Shown: positions 41,401-52,407 of the stretch, in pieces | Position numbering within the stretch: position 1 is the first letter of the stretch | How the letters are laid out: each line of letters begins with the position of its first letter | Origin: Mikania micrantha | Lineage: Eukaryota > Streptophyta > Magnoliopsida > Asterales > Asteraceae | Assembly: GCA_009363875.1 (NCBI GenBank) | Contig: CM018695.1 | Location: 63,111,433 to 63,175,432, forward strand | Direction: 5' to 3' | Length of the DNA stretch: 64,000 nt | Made by a program: the position numbers and the translations under genes | Notes under the pieces: model-generated | The model's database searches: none | Told to the model about the DNA's origin: nothing | Seen by the model: the letters and a program-made list of their open reading frames with translations, nothing else

Positions 41401-42507
41401 CCTTTTGCGAGTTTGTTGTTTTCATGGCTGCTGTTGTGTTGCAGATTTGCCCAGAATACCTTCGATGATATAGAGATCGACTCACAAGAGTCCTAAACCG
41501 ATAGGTGTAGACATTGGTCGATTAAGGGTGACGAAAACCCTATTCCCAGATTTATTTAGAGCATCATACCTAGTTTTTCCGTGGCCAAAGCTTCAGATCC
41601 ACTGTACTTTCTTGTAGAGGGCTTCGAGAGCTACGCGTGAGTTGAAGAATCACTCAAATCGGTTAAGAATTGAAGAAGTTATGGATGATTGAAGGTGAAA
41701 AATGGTGGTGAGTGGTGGTGGCCGGATTTTAGAGGTGGAGAGAGGATGATAATGTGTGAAATGAAGTAAATGACTTCATTTAGAGTATTTATACTCCGAG
41801 TGGGTTCGGGTTCGTTGCTCGGTTCGCGTCTTCGTCTCGTATCCGGAATTTAAACGCGTAATTAATTGTAATAAATAAAAAGAAGTTAAATTTATTATTT
41901 TGATGAGTTTCAAAATTGTAAAATGTTATTTATCCTATTTTATAAAATTTATTATCGTTCGTGTCGTGTTACATTTTCGTTTCGTCAGATCGCGTCACTT
42001 ACGCGCGTCTCCGTACAGAGCGCTGACTGTACGAACACGATCGTACGTTTCACTTTCTGATTCGGTTTTCTACTTATCAGTTATCGTTCAGAACGTTAAA
42101 CTCACAGATACGTTTGTGTGGATCGTCACCCACTCAAACGCACTGTCAGTTTATTATTCTGAAACGACACTGCAATATGATTTGAATTGTGTTTCCTTAC
42201 TGTCGGACTCAACTAGACATCCTGATTTCACCTTGTTTTCGCATTGAATTGTCGGTCATCTGATTCCTGTCATCTATGGATATCAGATCGCAACCGATCT
42301 GTTATTGTTATTCGCTTGAACACTGTTGTTTCTCTTGAGTTGTTGTATTTACTGTATTTAAGTTTTCACTTAAACACATACAACTGTGGTTTGTTTTTCA
42401 GAGTTCTGTTGTCACACAACTGTTTACGCACTGTATCTACACACAGTAAATGGTGAAAGTACACACACCGTACGGACTTGCCGGACGGTTTGGTACTGGT
42501 TGTCACA

Positions 42508-43045
42508 ATTTATTACACTCCCATGATGGTATCTCGAGTTGTTGTAACAATTTCATGATCCCTAATGTTTGCTATGATTCTCATGTTCACTTGTTATTTC
42601 TTGTCAGGAGGAGCCTCTCATTCCTCCCCTCGTTGAAATGGATCCATATATTGTCCGGTAGAACAACATGGATGAATCTAATCGTGAATATTCGTTCCTA
42701 AGAAATGGGATTTATGAACACATTTTTGTTGTTCACTGTAATGAAATGAATCAAGTTCTGTTGGATCTGATGACTTCACACTTATCAAAGGTAAAGCATC
42801 CGTCCCGATGATGATGTTGACACTACTCGTGTCCCTTTACTTGAATTCCATGGTATGTGTTTGTTCACTAGACGTAAGTGATCAGGGTGTTCATGTCACT
42901 AATACTTGTTTACCTCTAACTACTAAAGTAGTGTAAGAGGTATTCTAAAGTTACCCCACCGTGAGTAAGTTATGAACTAACTCTAATGAGGTTAATGATA
43001 ATCTATGCTAGTATAAAATATACAACTGCAAAGATTTTAAAAGAG
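42508..43045. other. Unassigned segment between LTR C and gag remnant C
   Basis: 538 bases. In the orientation of C this should hold pol and the polypurine tract, but I see neither. Composition is mixed, with no recognisable frame. Probably rearranged element interior or foreign filler. Confidence 0.4.
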
Positions 43046-43388
43046 AAGTGTACCAGTGTTGGTGTCAATGTCTTGGCGAGCGGCTGCAGCTGCTCCAATT
43101 TGAAATGCACGTCCCCTCGGTGGTGGCCCTCTCGGTAGCACCCTCTTTGGGCAGTCCTTCGCATAATGTCCTGGTTCCCCGCAGGTGTAACAGGAAATGC
43201 GATCGAGGTGTGCAGCGGTTTGTGCCACTGCTTGGTTTGCCCTGTGTTGTGTTTCCTGCCCCTTGCAGAATTTGGCCTAGTGCCCCATTTTTCCACAATA
43301 AGTGCATTGTTTGCACCCGGTGCCAGGTTGATGATGATAGTTGCACTTATTGCAGAATGGAGCCGTGCCAGAGTAAGACTTGTGGGTC
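43046..43388 (-). pseudogene. Family C gag remnant: two zinc knuckles and protease lead
   Basis: On the minus strand: CNKCNYHHQPGTGCKQCTYC with GKMGH, a stop, then CYTCGEPGHYAKDCPKR, a perfect CCHC knuckle, and GRAFQIGAAAAARQDIDTNT with GTLLF. These are the gag C-terminus and first bases of the protease of a third chromovirus. The stop in the first knuckle and frame changes show decay. It is in the same orientation as LTR C, so both probably come from one element whose pol was deleted. Confidence 0.85.
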
Positions 43389-44327
43389 AGTTTCACCAAT
43401 GCACCCGCAGTATTCATGGATCTCATGAATAGAGTGTGCAAGCCCTATCTTGACAAATTCGTAATAGTGTTCATCGACGATATTCTGATTTATTCGAAGA
43501 ATCAGGACGAACATGCTGAACATGTGAGGTCAGTCTTGGAGTTATTGAAGAAAGAGCAGCTGTATGCGAAGTTTTCAAAATACGATTTTTGGATCCGCGA
43601 AGTCCAATTTCTTGGACACGTGGTTAATGAGCAGGGAATACACGTAGACCCAGCCAAGATTGAAGCCATCAAAAACTGGGAAGCACCCAAGACTCCAACT
43701 GAGGTGCGGCAATTCCTAGGTCTGGCCGGATACTACAGGAGATTCATTGAAGGATTCTCGAAGATTGCTCAATCACTGACCTCCTTAACTCACAAAGACA
43801 AGAAGTTCGATCGGGGAGACAAACAGGAAGCTGCTTTCAACTTGTTGAAGCAGAAATTATGTAGTGCACCCATATTGTCCTTACCAGAGGGATGTGACGA
43901 TTTCGTGGTGTATTGTGACGCCTCGAGACAGGGACTCGGTTGCGTGTTGATGCAACGCGAGAAGGTGATAGCATACGCTTCACGACAACTGAAGGTGCAT
44001 GAGAAGAACTACACAACTCATGACCTTGAGTTGGGAACCGTAGTATTCGCATTGAAGATCTGGAGACACTACTTATACGGTACGAAATGCACCATCTTTA
44101 CTGATCATAAGAGCCTACAACACATCTTTGACCAGAAAGAGTTGAACATGAGACAACGAAGATGGGTTGAACTCATCGGCGATTATGATTGCGCCATCAA
44201 GTACCATCCAGGTAAAGCAAACGTAGTGGCTGACGCGTTGAGCCGGAAGGAAACAACAGAACGCGTGCGTGCTCTACAACTCACGATTCATTCTGAACTA
44301 CCAACTCAGATCCGAATCGCACAATAG
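43389..44327 (+). pseudogene. Family B reverse transcriptase C-terminus and RNase H
   Basis: Resumes B in sense with NAPAVFMDLMNRVCKPYLDK, then FIDDILIYSKNQ (catalytic DD), REVQFLGHVVNEQGIHVDPA, RQFLGLAGYYRRFIEGFSKI, and the RNase H domain (VVYCDASRQGLGCVLMQREK, YASRQLKVHEKNYTTHDLEL, FTDHKSLQHIFDQKELNMRQ, YHPGKANVVADALSRKE). It is open for 315 codons, the longest pol frame in the window. A stop (CAA to TAG) at 44325-44327 separates it from integrase. The RNase H catalytic Asp residues in YCDAS and FTDHK are kept. Confidence 0.92.
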
Positions 44328-45332
44328 GAAGCTCTGAAAACGGAGAATCTTGCTCTAGAAGCCATGCGTGGCATGGATAAACAAATGAAAGCAAAGGACG
44401 ACGAAGCTTATTATTTAATGGATCGAACTTGGGTTCCAAGCTACGGGGGATTGAGAGAAGTAGTGATGGACGAAGCTCACAAGAGCCGGTACTCCGTACA
44501 TCCGGACTCTGACAAGATGTATCACGATCTGAAGACAACTTACTGGTGGCCGAACATGAAAGCTGAGATAGAAACTTATGTGGGTAAGTGCCTAACGTGC
44601 TCAAAAGTCAAGCTTGAGTACCAGAAGCCATCAGGGTTACTTCAGCAACCGGAATTACCAATGTGGAAATGGGAGCAGATCTCCATAGACTTCATAACTA
44701 AACTGCCAAAGACGGCAAGTGGTTGCGATACCATCTGGGTTATCGTGGACCAACTGACAAAATCTGCCCATTTTCTACCTATCAAGGAGACTGACAAGCT
44801 AGACAAACTCACTCGGATTTATCTGAATGAAGTGGTCACTCGACATGGAGTACCAATCTCGAAGTCTTTGCATAAGGCTTTGGGGACAAGATTGGACATG
44901 AGTACCGCTTACCACCCGCAGACAGATGGACAGAGTGAGCGAACCATACAGACACTGGAGGACATGCTCCGGGCATGTGTTATTGACTTTGGAAGTAGCT
45001 GGGAGACTCATCTACCGTTAGTTGAATTCTCGTACAACAACAGCTACCACACTAGCATCCAAGCTGCACCATTCGAGGCACTTTACAGGCGTAAGTGCCG
45101 ATCACCCATCTGCTGGGCTGAAGTTGGAGACAGCCAACTGACCAGTCCAGAACTTGTGCACGAGACGACTGAGAAGATCGTGCAAATACATAAACGGATG
45201 GCAGCAGCTCGAGACAGACAGAAAAGCTACGCCGACAAACGACGCAAACCGTTAGAGTTCCAAGTGGGAGACAGAGTGTTACTCAAGGTCTCGCTCTGGA
45301 AGGGAGTCATTCGGTTTGGCAAACGAGGTTAG
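44328..45332 (+). pseudogene. Family B integrase with deleted second catalytic Asp
   Basis: HHCC finger DEAHKSRYSVHPDSDKMYHD ... GKCLTCSKVK; core DTIWVIVDQLTKSAHFLPIK (first D); then RHGVPIS joins directly to KSLHKALGTRLDMS. Compared with family A, about 14 residues containing the SDRDSRF motif are missing in frame, which removes the second D of the D-D-E triad. AYHPQTDGQSERTIQTLEDM retains E. YADKRRKPLEFQVGDRVLLK follows; a stop at 45330-45332 ends the frame. It could not catalyse strand transfer even if translated. Confidence 0.92.
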
Positions 45333-45710
45333 TTGAACCATCGTTACATTGGACCTTTTGAGATCACTAAACGCATAGGCCCGGTGGCCTACGAGCTGAA
45401 CTTGCCAGACGAGCTGAGCAGCGTCCACAATGTATTTCACATCTCAAACCTCAAGAAGTGTCTATCCGATGAAACACTTGTTATACCTTTTGAGGAGATA
45501 CAGATCGACGAACAATTGAACTTCATTGAGGAACCGGTGGAGATCATGGACCGGGAAACCAAGAAGCTCAAACTCAGCAAAATACCGATTGTAAAAGTGC
45601 GATGGAATTCACGACGATGACCGGAATTCACATGGGAACGTGAAGACCAGATGAAACAGAAATACCCACACCTGTTCGCGGAACAGACAAACGCTGGCAA
45701 CACGAACTAA
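45333..45710 (+). pseudogene. Family B integrase C-terminus with chromodomain-like tail
   Basis: YIGPFEITKRIGPVAYELNL, VHNVFHISNLKKCLSDETLV, IPFEEIQIDEQLNFIEEPVE, IMDRETKKLKLSKIPIVKVR, WNSRR, then a stop (CGA to TGA) at 45618-45620 and PEFTWEREDQMKQKYPHLFA in the same frame. Same chromodomain-type module as in family A. Ends with the native stop before the polypurine tract. Confidence 0.88.
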
Positions 45711-45712
45711 AT

Positions 45713-45746
45713 TTCGGGACGAAATTCTTTCTAACAAGGGGAGGAT
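45713..45746 (+). promoter_or_regulatory. Family B polypurine tract
   Basis: TTTCGGGACGAAATTCTTTC then TAACAAGGGGAGGA directly before TGTGACACC. The TTCGGGACGAA block is a frequent signature before plant chromovirus 3' LTRs. Confidence 0.85.
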
Positions 45747-45867
45747 GTGACACCCCGTAATTTCCAGGTCAGCTTATTATTTATTTAAATGATTATTTAA
45801 AAGCTTTACGTACACATGGCACTAGAATTAGTTTAATTTAGTGTGACACGTGGCACGATAGTACGAG

Positions 45868-46359
45868 TAGGGGTGTAAACGAACCAAGGCAGCTCGTGAA
45901 ATGCTCGAGATCGGATCGGTAAAAAGCTCGAACGAGCCGAGCCTTAACGAGCCCAAGCCCGAGCTCGAACCCAAAAGTGTGGCTCATTTAGTTATCGAGC
46001 CCGAGCCCGAGCTTTACTTAACGAGCTCGAGCCGGCTCGTGAGCCTTAACGAGCTTTTTGTTTATATAATATTTATTTATTATAGTAAGTGTTTATTTAT
46101 TATATTAAGTGTTTATTTATAAAATATAGTTATAAATATAATTAAATTAGTAATTAAAGTAAATAAATTAAATAAATAAAATCTAAACGAGTCGAGCCGA
46201 GCCGAGCTCGAGCCTAAAAATTCTTTAACGAGCCGAGCTCGAGCTCGATCCCTAATTTACCTTAACGAGCCGAGCTCGAGCTCGAGCCTTAATTTTTCTA
46301 AACGAGCCGAGCTCGAGCCTTAACGAGCTCGGGATCGGCTCGGTTCGTTTACACCCCTA
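45868..46359. mobile_element. hAT miniature element (492 bp) in LTR B
   Basis: Perfect 18 bp terminal inverted repeats TAGGGGTGTAAACGAACC. Flanks AGTACGAG (45860-45867) and ACTACGAG (46360-46367) match at 7 of 8 bases, the hAT duplication length. The interior is built of GAGCCGAGC / GAGCTCGAG words in both orientations around an AT-rich centre. Non-coding. Confidence 0.92.
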
Positions 46360-46607
46360 ACTACGAGCACCGACACACAACAAGATAATTCGTGGAATTA
46401 TCAGCAAACAGCACACACGTGTCAAAACACATGAACGTTGGTGAACGTCTAACACATTGTGTAACACAACACTTGAAAACCTCACAAAACACTCACACAT
46501 GGAACTTGGAAGTTCAAACGAGGCCAAACGATAGTTCGTAAACGTGAAAACGGTAACGAACGGATCAAACACATTGAAACAGGCTTATTGGGCTCTCCTG
46601 GGGCCCA

Positions 46608-46732
46608 TCGCGGTACGCGATGGCCCAACAAACATAATTGTCACGGTAAGCGACAGACGTCGCGAGGAGTTGACTCCCGGATTTCTTCGCGCTACGCAAA
46701 GAACCTTTTTGAACCTTTTCCGCGGTACGCGA
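46608..46732 (+). promoter_or_regulatory. CGCGGTACGCGA motif cluster upstream of LTR B TATA
   Basis: TCGCGGTACGCGA at 46608, TTCGCGCTACGCAA near 46686 and CCGCGGTACGCGAC near 46720; TTTATAAAA follows near 46752. The near-palindromic motif also occurs in the inner solo LTR (54590-54800) and at 49995-50130. Confidence 0.45.
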
Positions 46733-47379
46733 CGGGTGTTAGACGACAAATCTTTATAAAACCAAGATGTAATCATGTCTAGCCGCTCTACTTTGCATTT
46801 CTCGAGTTCCAGACCACTCAAGAGCGTCTTTTTCACTGGAAACCCTGCTGGAAGCCATTGTTACACCCTTTGAAGCTTGGAAGTAAAGGTTAGAAGGCTT
46901 GGAATCAAAGAAGAAACTCGAACATCACCACCTCCCTTCTATTTATGTCGAGTCCAGCAGCTCCAGGGGCCTAGGAGCTGTTATTCATCATTCCAGTGTT
47001 CTTGGAGCCTTAGAAGGTAGTCTCTACACCCCTTGTAGCATAAAACACCCATTTCTCACTTCTACACACACATGCATGTGTCAAAACCCACATGCAAGCA
47101 CTCATGGTCCACATGCACGAGATTAGGATCTGGGTTTGATTATTTAGATGCATTTTATGATGATCTAAGATGATTAGATGATGTTTTGTGATGATCTAAA
47201 ATGATGGGTGTAGGCCATTGTGCTTAAAATGATGATTTGTGATATTGTATGTCCATGCATGTATGATCCATGATTGTTGGGATGACTTTGGATGTTTATA
47301 GATGCTTCTTGATGACATTGAGTGTATGTAGCATGATTAGAATTAGCTTAGAATGGTTAAAACTATGATTTTTATGAAT

Positions 47380-48020
47380 CTTTCCATTAATAGTAACTTT
47401 TTATTGGTAAAATGGTGTTATGGATGAAACGGTGAACATGCATGTATGTGGAATTGCTATTAGGATGATTAGATGATGATTTATGTACTAAGAATGTGAT
47501 TATGATGATGTTTATTGTCACTTTTGACATAGTTACTATATTTAGTAACTTTTTGGGTCAAGATGTTGCTAGGTAATGAATTTGGCTATATTGATATGCT
47601 TACATGATTCTATGTAGCCTATTATGATGATAGGAAATATGAAAATGAGTTTAGAATTGTTAGAATGGTCATACTATGCAGAAATCTACAAAGTTACTAT
47701 TTTTAGTAACTTTATTTTTACAATAACCGATTTGTAAACATGTTGTATGATTTGAGCATGCTAAATGACTTATTATGTTATAACATGATGATTAGATACT
47801 AAGTTAGATGGTTTTCGATATCACGTATGCTATAGATGGAAACTTTCCATTTTAGGAAACTTTTGTGTACAAACATGATGAAAACGACTTATGTGACTTT
47901 GTATGACGATGTGCTATGTGTTAACATGATCACGTAGGACTAATGATCATGCTAGAACTATAAAACCGACATGCTTTGTGAACTTCCCATAAATGGAAAC
48001 TTACTATAAATAGTAATTTG
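47380..48020 (+). repeat. Periodic short hairpins in LTR B (about 155 bp period)
   Basis: AGTTACTAT...ATAGTAACTT-like or AAACTTTCC...GGAAACTTT inverted words centred near 47391, 47543, 47704, 47863 and 48011, with spacings of 148-161 bases. The one at 47688-47711 (AAGTTACTATTTTTAGTAAC) is almost a perfect palindrome. Probably a degenerate tandem repeat. Confidence 0.7.
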
Positions 48021-48113
48021 CCCATAGACGCGACTTGCGCGTTTTGCACACGACGAGCACTTACACGATTGCTACAAGATTTACAAACCGTCACACGGTT
48101 CACCAACGGGTCG

Positions 48114-48150
48114 TTGACTTGACACGGTCAACATGGTCAAACACGGTCAA
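48114..48150 (+). promoter_or_regulatory. W-box-like cluster (TTGAC/GTCAA x5)
   Basis: TTGAC at 48114 and 48119 and GTCAA at 48127, 48136 and 48146 within 37 bases. TTGAC is the core of WRKY binding sites. ACACGGTCA words extend further to 48200. Functional use is inference. Confidence 0.4.
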
Positions 48151-49190
48151 TGTGGACCAACACGAGCAGACACGGTCATTGTGGACCGACACGGACAAAC
48201 ATAAACAACCAAGGGTTGTTGGACACAAACACGAGCACTAACACGAACACTAGCACGGTCACTTACACAAACTCACGTTCTGTGTACGATATAGGTTGCC
48301 GGTGACCGACGCGCTTATCACACGAGGAGCTTACGCATTCTATTACTTTCATCACTAAGGTGAGTTTACGGCCCCTCTTTACTCTTTTTCAAACGCTTTT
48401 AAATAGGGGGAGAATACTAGTTGCATCGAGTCAAACATTTATTACTGTACAAACATTTTTGGTGTATGCTGGTTTATTAGACAAACATTAAGTGTTGAAC
48501 TCGTAACAAGCCCTCACAAAGTCTTACCGTTAATGTACGAACAACGTGGTAGGTTTGAATGGATCCATTAGGGAATGACTAACCCCACGGGGCACTATGT
48601 TGACTGGGTGTCATAACCCGTGCAAACTCTGACCTAACTTGCTATGTATACGAGACAGAGCGGAGGCAAGGACAAACAAGTCTAGTTCGGTAGTGACGCA
48701 CTGACACTTGGAGCCTATGGCTCGGTACTAACATTTGATAAACAACATGACACACTTTCTATTCTATATGTATATCAAAACCTGTGAACTCACCAACCAT
48801 TGTGTTGACACTTTTTCTAACTTGTATTCTCAGGTAACTAGCAGACTATGGAGCAGGAATGCACATTAGGGATTATGAGCATAAGATCCTGCATTCATGA
48901 TATCTGTCTTTTGAAAAACAATTTCATTTAGTTTATGTACTAAGCGTTGTGTTGTCGGACAATTTACTTTCCATGTTTAAACAAGTATTTTCCGCTGCAT
49001 GTATTTAACTTATTTTAATTTCGCTGCATTACTTTATCAATTCTGCTACAAACTTTTATATTAAGTGTATGTGTCAAACATGGGATTTGTAAACGCATAT
49101 AGAGGTGTTCTATATGACCTTGAGCTATGATTCTGGACACGTCACACCCACGTGGACCGACACCACAAGTGGGAATTTGGGGGTGTGACA

Positions 49191-50400
49191 GGTTTAGGTT
49201 AATTACTCTCACAAGTTAACCAACCCATCAATGGTATATCTTAAAGACCATCTACCACACGGAAATGAAAGTCTCAATGCATGAAATGCAAGGGATAATT
49301 AGGAAATTCATCTTGGATTTAGCATACAAGACTATGTTCAATTTACCTAATCTTGGTCTTTTCACAAAGACTTTAACTAGTTCTTAAACATGCAAGATAT
49401 ACAAATAAACCCTCACCTCACGGCTATTGAATTTGGTTAAACATCTAATTCGTTTGTGATCTAATCATCCTTCCTATGAACCACTATGTCTAGTAATTCA
49501 TCCACAAATCAAAGACACCAAGTAAATGACCTAGCATGCACCCATTACATAAAAGACATTCGCCAAAGCACACGAGGAAAAAATAACTCAGATCACAAAC
49601 ATTATAAACATTCATACACATCCAAGAATCCAAACCAAATCATTAATACCATTAAAAAAATCCAAACTTGTTCCACAATCAATCGTTATAAACATCAAAC
49701 ATGTATATTCGTAAAACCCTAGGTGGTCTAGAAGGTTTAGCCACAAATCGTACTAACTAAACAATAAGAACTAATGTCAAAACAAATCTCAAACATCATT
49801 CAAATGAGAATAACAAGAAAGAAAGAAGAACCGATCACGTTACACCCTTCAGATCACTCGTCTAGGGCTTCCCGATGATCCAACTCGACTCCAATCTCGT
49901 CTCTTTGCTTCTAGTCGCCTCCCAAGTCATCTCTGATTGTCCAAAATCGAATTATCTCTCCTCCAGCCATTTCCCCATCATTAAACTTAACCATGTCGCG
50001 CTACGCGATAGGCTTCCTTGAACCCTTCGCCTACACGAGGGAACCCATTACCCGACAAAATAGTCGGGTCAAACCCATAATCATTAAAAAAGGGTAAAAT
50101 TGACTTTTCCACCTGTCAAGCTACGCGACAGGGTTTTCTGTGGTTGTCGTGCTACGTGACAAGGGTATTTTCCAGAATTCTTCTTCCTTTGTTGTTGTGT
50201 CTGTTCTCGTCCACCCGGGAGCTCGTTTTCTTGATCTTTTATGCCGTAATGACATGTTTATTACCTGCAAGCAACAATTTATTGAAATGTGAAAAACCAG
50301 CATCAATCGACTCTAAAATTGCATAAAACTGTACAAAAACTAATTAAAAACAAATAGAAAAACAGATGTGTTTCGCAACACATCAAACACACGGGTTGAC
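49191..50400. other. Unclassified DNA after LTR B
   Basis: Mixed composition. 49191-49800 is AT-rich without coding signal. 49840-50230 is richer in GC and carries GTCGCGCTACGCGATAG and CAAGCTACGCGACAGG, related to the motif in LTR B and the inner solo LTR, so this may be a decayed LTR piece. No ends or frames found. Confidence 0.45.
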
Positions 50401-51204
50401 ATAAAGTTAAGATGCAATTCACAAAAAAAGTTTAATAAAATGATATAATTACAATTGACGTAAAACATTATAAATTCAATTATTAACAATTTTTTTTCTT
50501 TTATTTTTATCTTATCTCCATAGTTTTGTATGACATAGTAAAAGAGAAATGATAATCAATAAGGATAAATTTAAGAAATGAAAAAAAATAAGTTGCTTAT
50601 TATATTATTTCATATTTGAATATTATAATTTTAAAAGTTTTTTAATTTATTGTGCATGTTAATTTTTTAAATTGCGAAAATGTGTTATACGTAATTTAAA
50701 TAATAGAAAACCTTAAAAATATTTATATGTAAAAATAATATGTTATGTAGATTTAGTATTATATGAAATTTTATTCATTGCAAATATGAGGTCATTTTAC
50801 TAAAAAAAATACGTTAAAGTTTTTTGAATTTTATAACAAACATAAAGCACTTGTTTTATATTTTAAGTAATGTAAAATTGAAGGAATTTGTTTAATGATA
50901 AATTAATAAAACTTTTAATAATTTAGTTGTTATACCTATTATCTTTAATAAATTAATAATCTATTATTATTTAAATTTTAAATTTAAAATAATAGTAACT
51001 TATGATACAATTAATGCTAATAAATTTGTGTTTTATGATAATGAGAATTTTCAACTTTTATTGTGATGATGACATTTGTACATTATTTTATGTGACAATA
51101 CTTTTAGAGTGACATGTGGCATTTAGTGATGTGTACATTCTAATAAAATGACATGTGGTATTGGATATACTTTTTTATTAGGATTAGAAGATTTTTGATA
51201 TAAA
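50401..51204. other. AT-rich intergenic DNA
   Basis: Over 800 bases of very AT-rich DNA with no coding frame, tandem repeat or transposon terminus that I can see. Confidence 0.5.
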
Positions 51205-52367
51205 GTTTACCCTCTATTTTTTTAAACATTCATAACTTTTTTTATACTATATTATTTTTTTTAAAAAAATTGCACCATTATACTCGTTTCATTTTTCTAT
51301 TTAATTTCGTTATAGTTTCGACTACTTTTTTTTTACTTTTTTGTTAGATTTCATATATTTACATTATTGTAACGAACTTAAACATAACAAATTAATTTGA
51401 AATTTGTTCTAACAATGGTAAATTACAGTGATGTAACACATTTTTACAGAGATATAACTTATTATTTACAATGATGTATTTTCTCTTTAATTCCGTTTTA
51501 ATCTGGACTATTTTTTTAATTTTTTTTTCCAAATATCACGTTTTACATCGATGTAGCGATGATAAAGTTTACCTCATTCTTTTTTTAAACATTCGTAACT
51601 TTTTTATACTATAGTTTTTTTTTAAGAAAATGCACCATTATACTCGTCTCATTTTTTTCTCTTTAATTCTGTTATAGCGTTGGCTAGTTTTTTTTTTAAT
51701 TTTTTTAGATGTCATATATTTACATCATTGTAAGGAACTTAAACACAACAAATTAATTTGAAATTGTTTTCTAAGTGATTTAACACATTATTTATAGATA
51801 TATAACTTATTATTTATAATGATGTATTTCTTCTTTAATTATGTTTTAATCTGGACTACTTTTTAATTTTTTTTTCCAAATATCATGATTTACATCGATG
51901 TAACAAAATAAACATAACACATTATTTAATTTATTTCTATCATCGTTAATTAAAGTAATGAAATACAAAATAAAGTAATATACAATGATATAATTTACAG
52001 TAATGTAACACATTATTTAAAGTGATGTAATTTTCCGTTATGTTCGATCAATTAATTTATGAATTATTCATTGATAAACATGTTTGTATTTTCAATATTG
52101 GATGTGAAACAAAAAAAAAATAAAAATAAAAATAAAACAAAAACTGAACTGAAACCGAAAATAACCGAAAATCGAAAACCGAAAACCGAATTGTTCATAA
52201 TAACTAAAAACCGACTATGTTGGTTTCGATTTTGGTTTTTGCCAAAAATTGAACCGAATCGAACCGATCACACTCATAGTTACAATGATGTAAATACGAA
52301 GTATCTAAATTAATAAGATGTAGTTATTTAGTTATCACAATAAGAAAGTGTTAACATTCGAACCATC

Positions 52368-52407
<40 letters not shown>

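Larger units (their letters stand above)
38137..42507 (-). mobile_element. Family C LTR (about 4.4 kb), antisense, inside B reverse transcriptase
   Basis: On the minus strand it starts TGTGACAACCAGTACC at 42507 and ends CCGGCCCGGGTGTGACA at 38137, so it has TG...CA ends. Its 3' end resembles LTR A (GATATCGAGCCCCGGGAACC versus GATATCGCGCCCGGGAACC), and it shares the GAACCT/AGGTTC tract and TATA block, so A and C are related families. It lies in the B RT between the LRSGYHHV and NAPAVFMD motifs; about 35 RT residues are missing. The left flank is CATCA. I find no matching duplication on the right, so the insertion was followed by deletion. Confidence 0.8.
45747..49190 (+). mobile_element. Family B 3' LTR (about 3.4 kb with inserted hAT element)
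   Basis: Starts TGTGACACCCCGTAATTTCC right after the polypurine tract and ends GAATTTGGGGGTGTGACA. An inverted repeat of the LTR ends (TGTGACACC / GGTGTGACA) is visible. It contains a hAT miniature element (45868-46359), CGCGGTACGCGA motifs (46608-46732), a TATA-like TTTATAAAA near 46752, a hairpin array (47380-48020) and a GTCAA/TTGAC cluster (48114-48150). The five bases after it are GGTTT. No B 5' LTR exists in the window, since B's left side ends at the head-to-head junction. Confidence 0.88.

Noticed and set aside
43046..43432. Plus-strand frames over 43048-43432 as genes
   Set aside because: They are shadows of the antisense zinc-knuckle remnant of family C.
47140..47960. Possible non-coding RNA gene from the hairpin-rich LTR B segment
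   Set aside because: Hairpins are short and part of a degenerate LTR repeat. Nothing shows an independent promoter or conserved structure.
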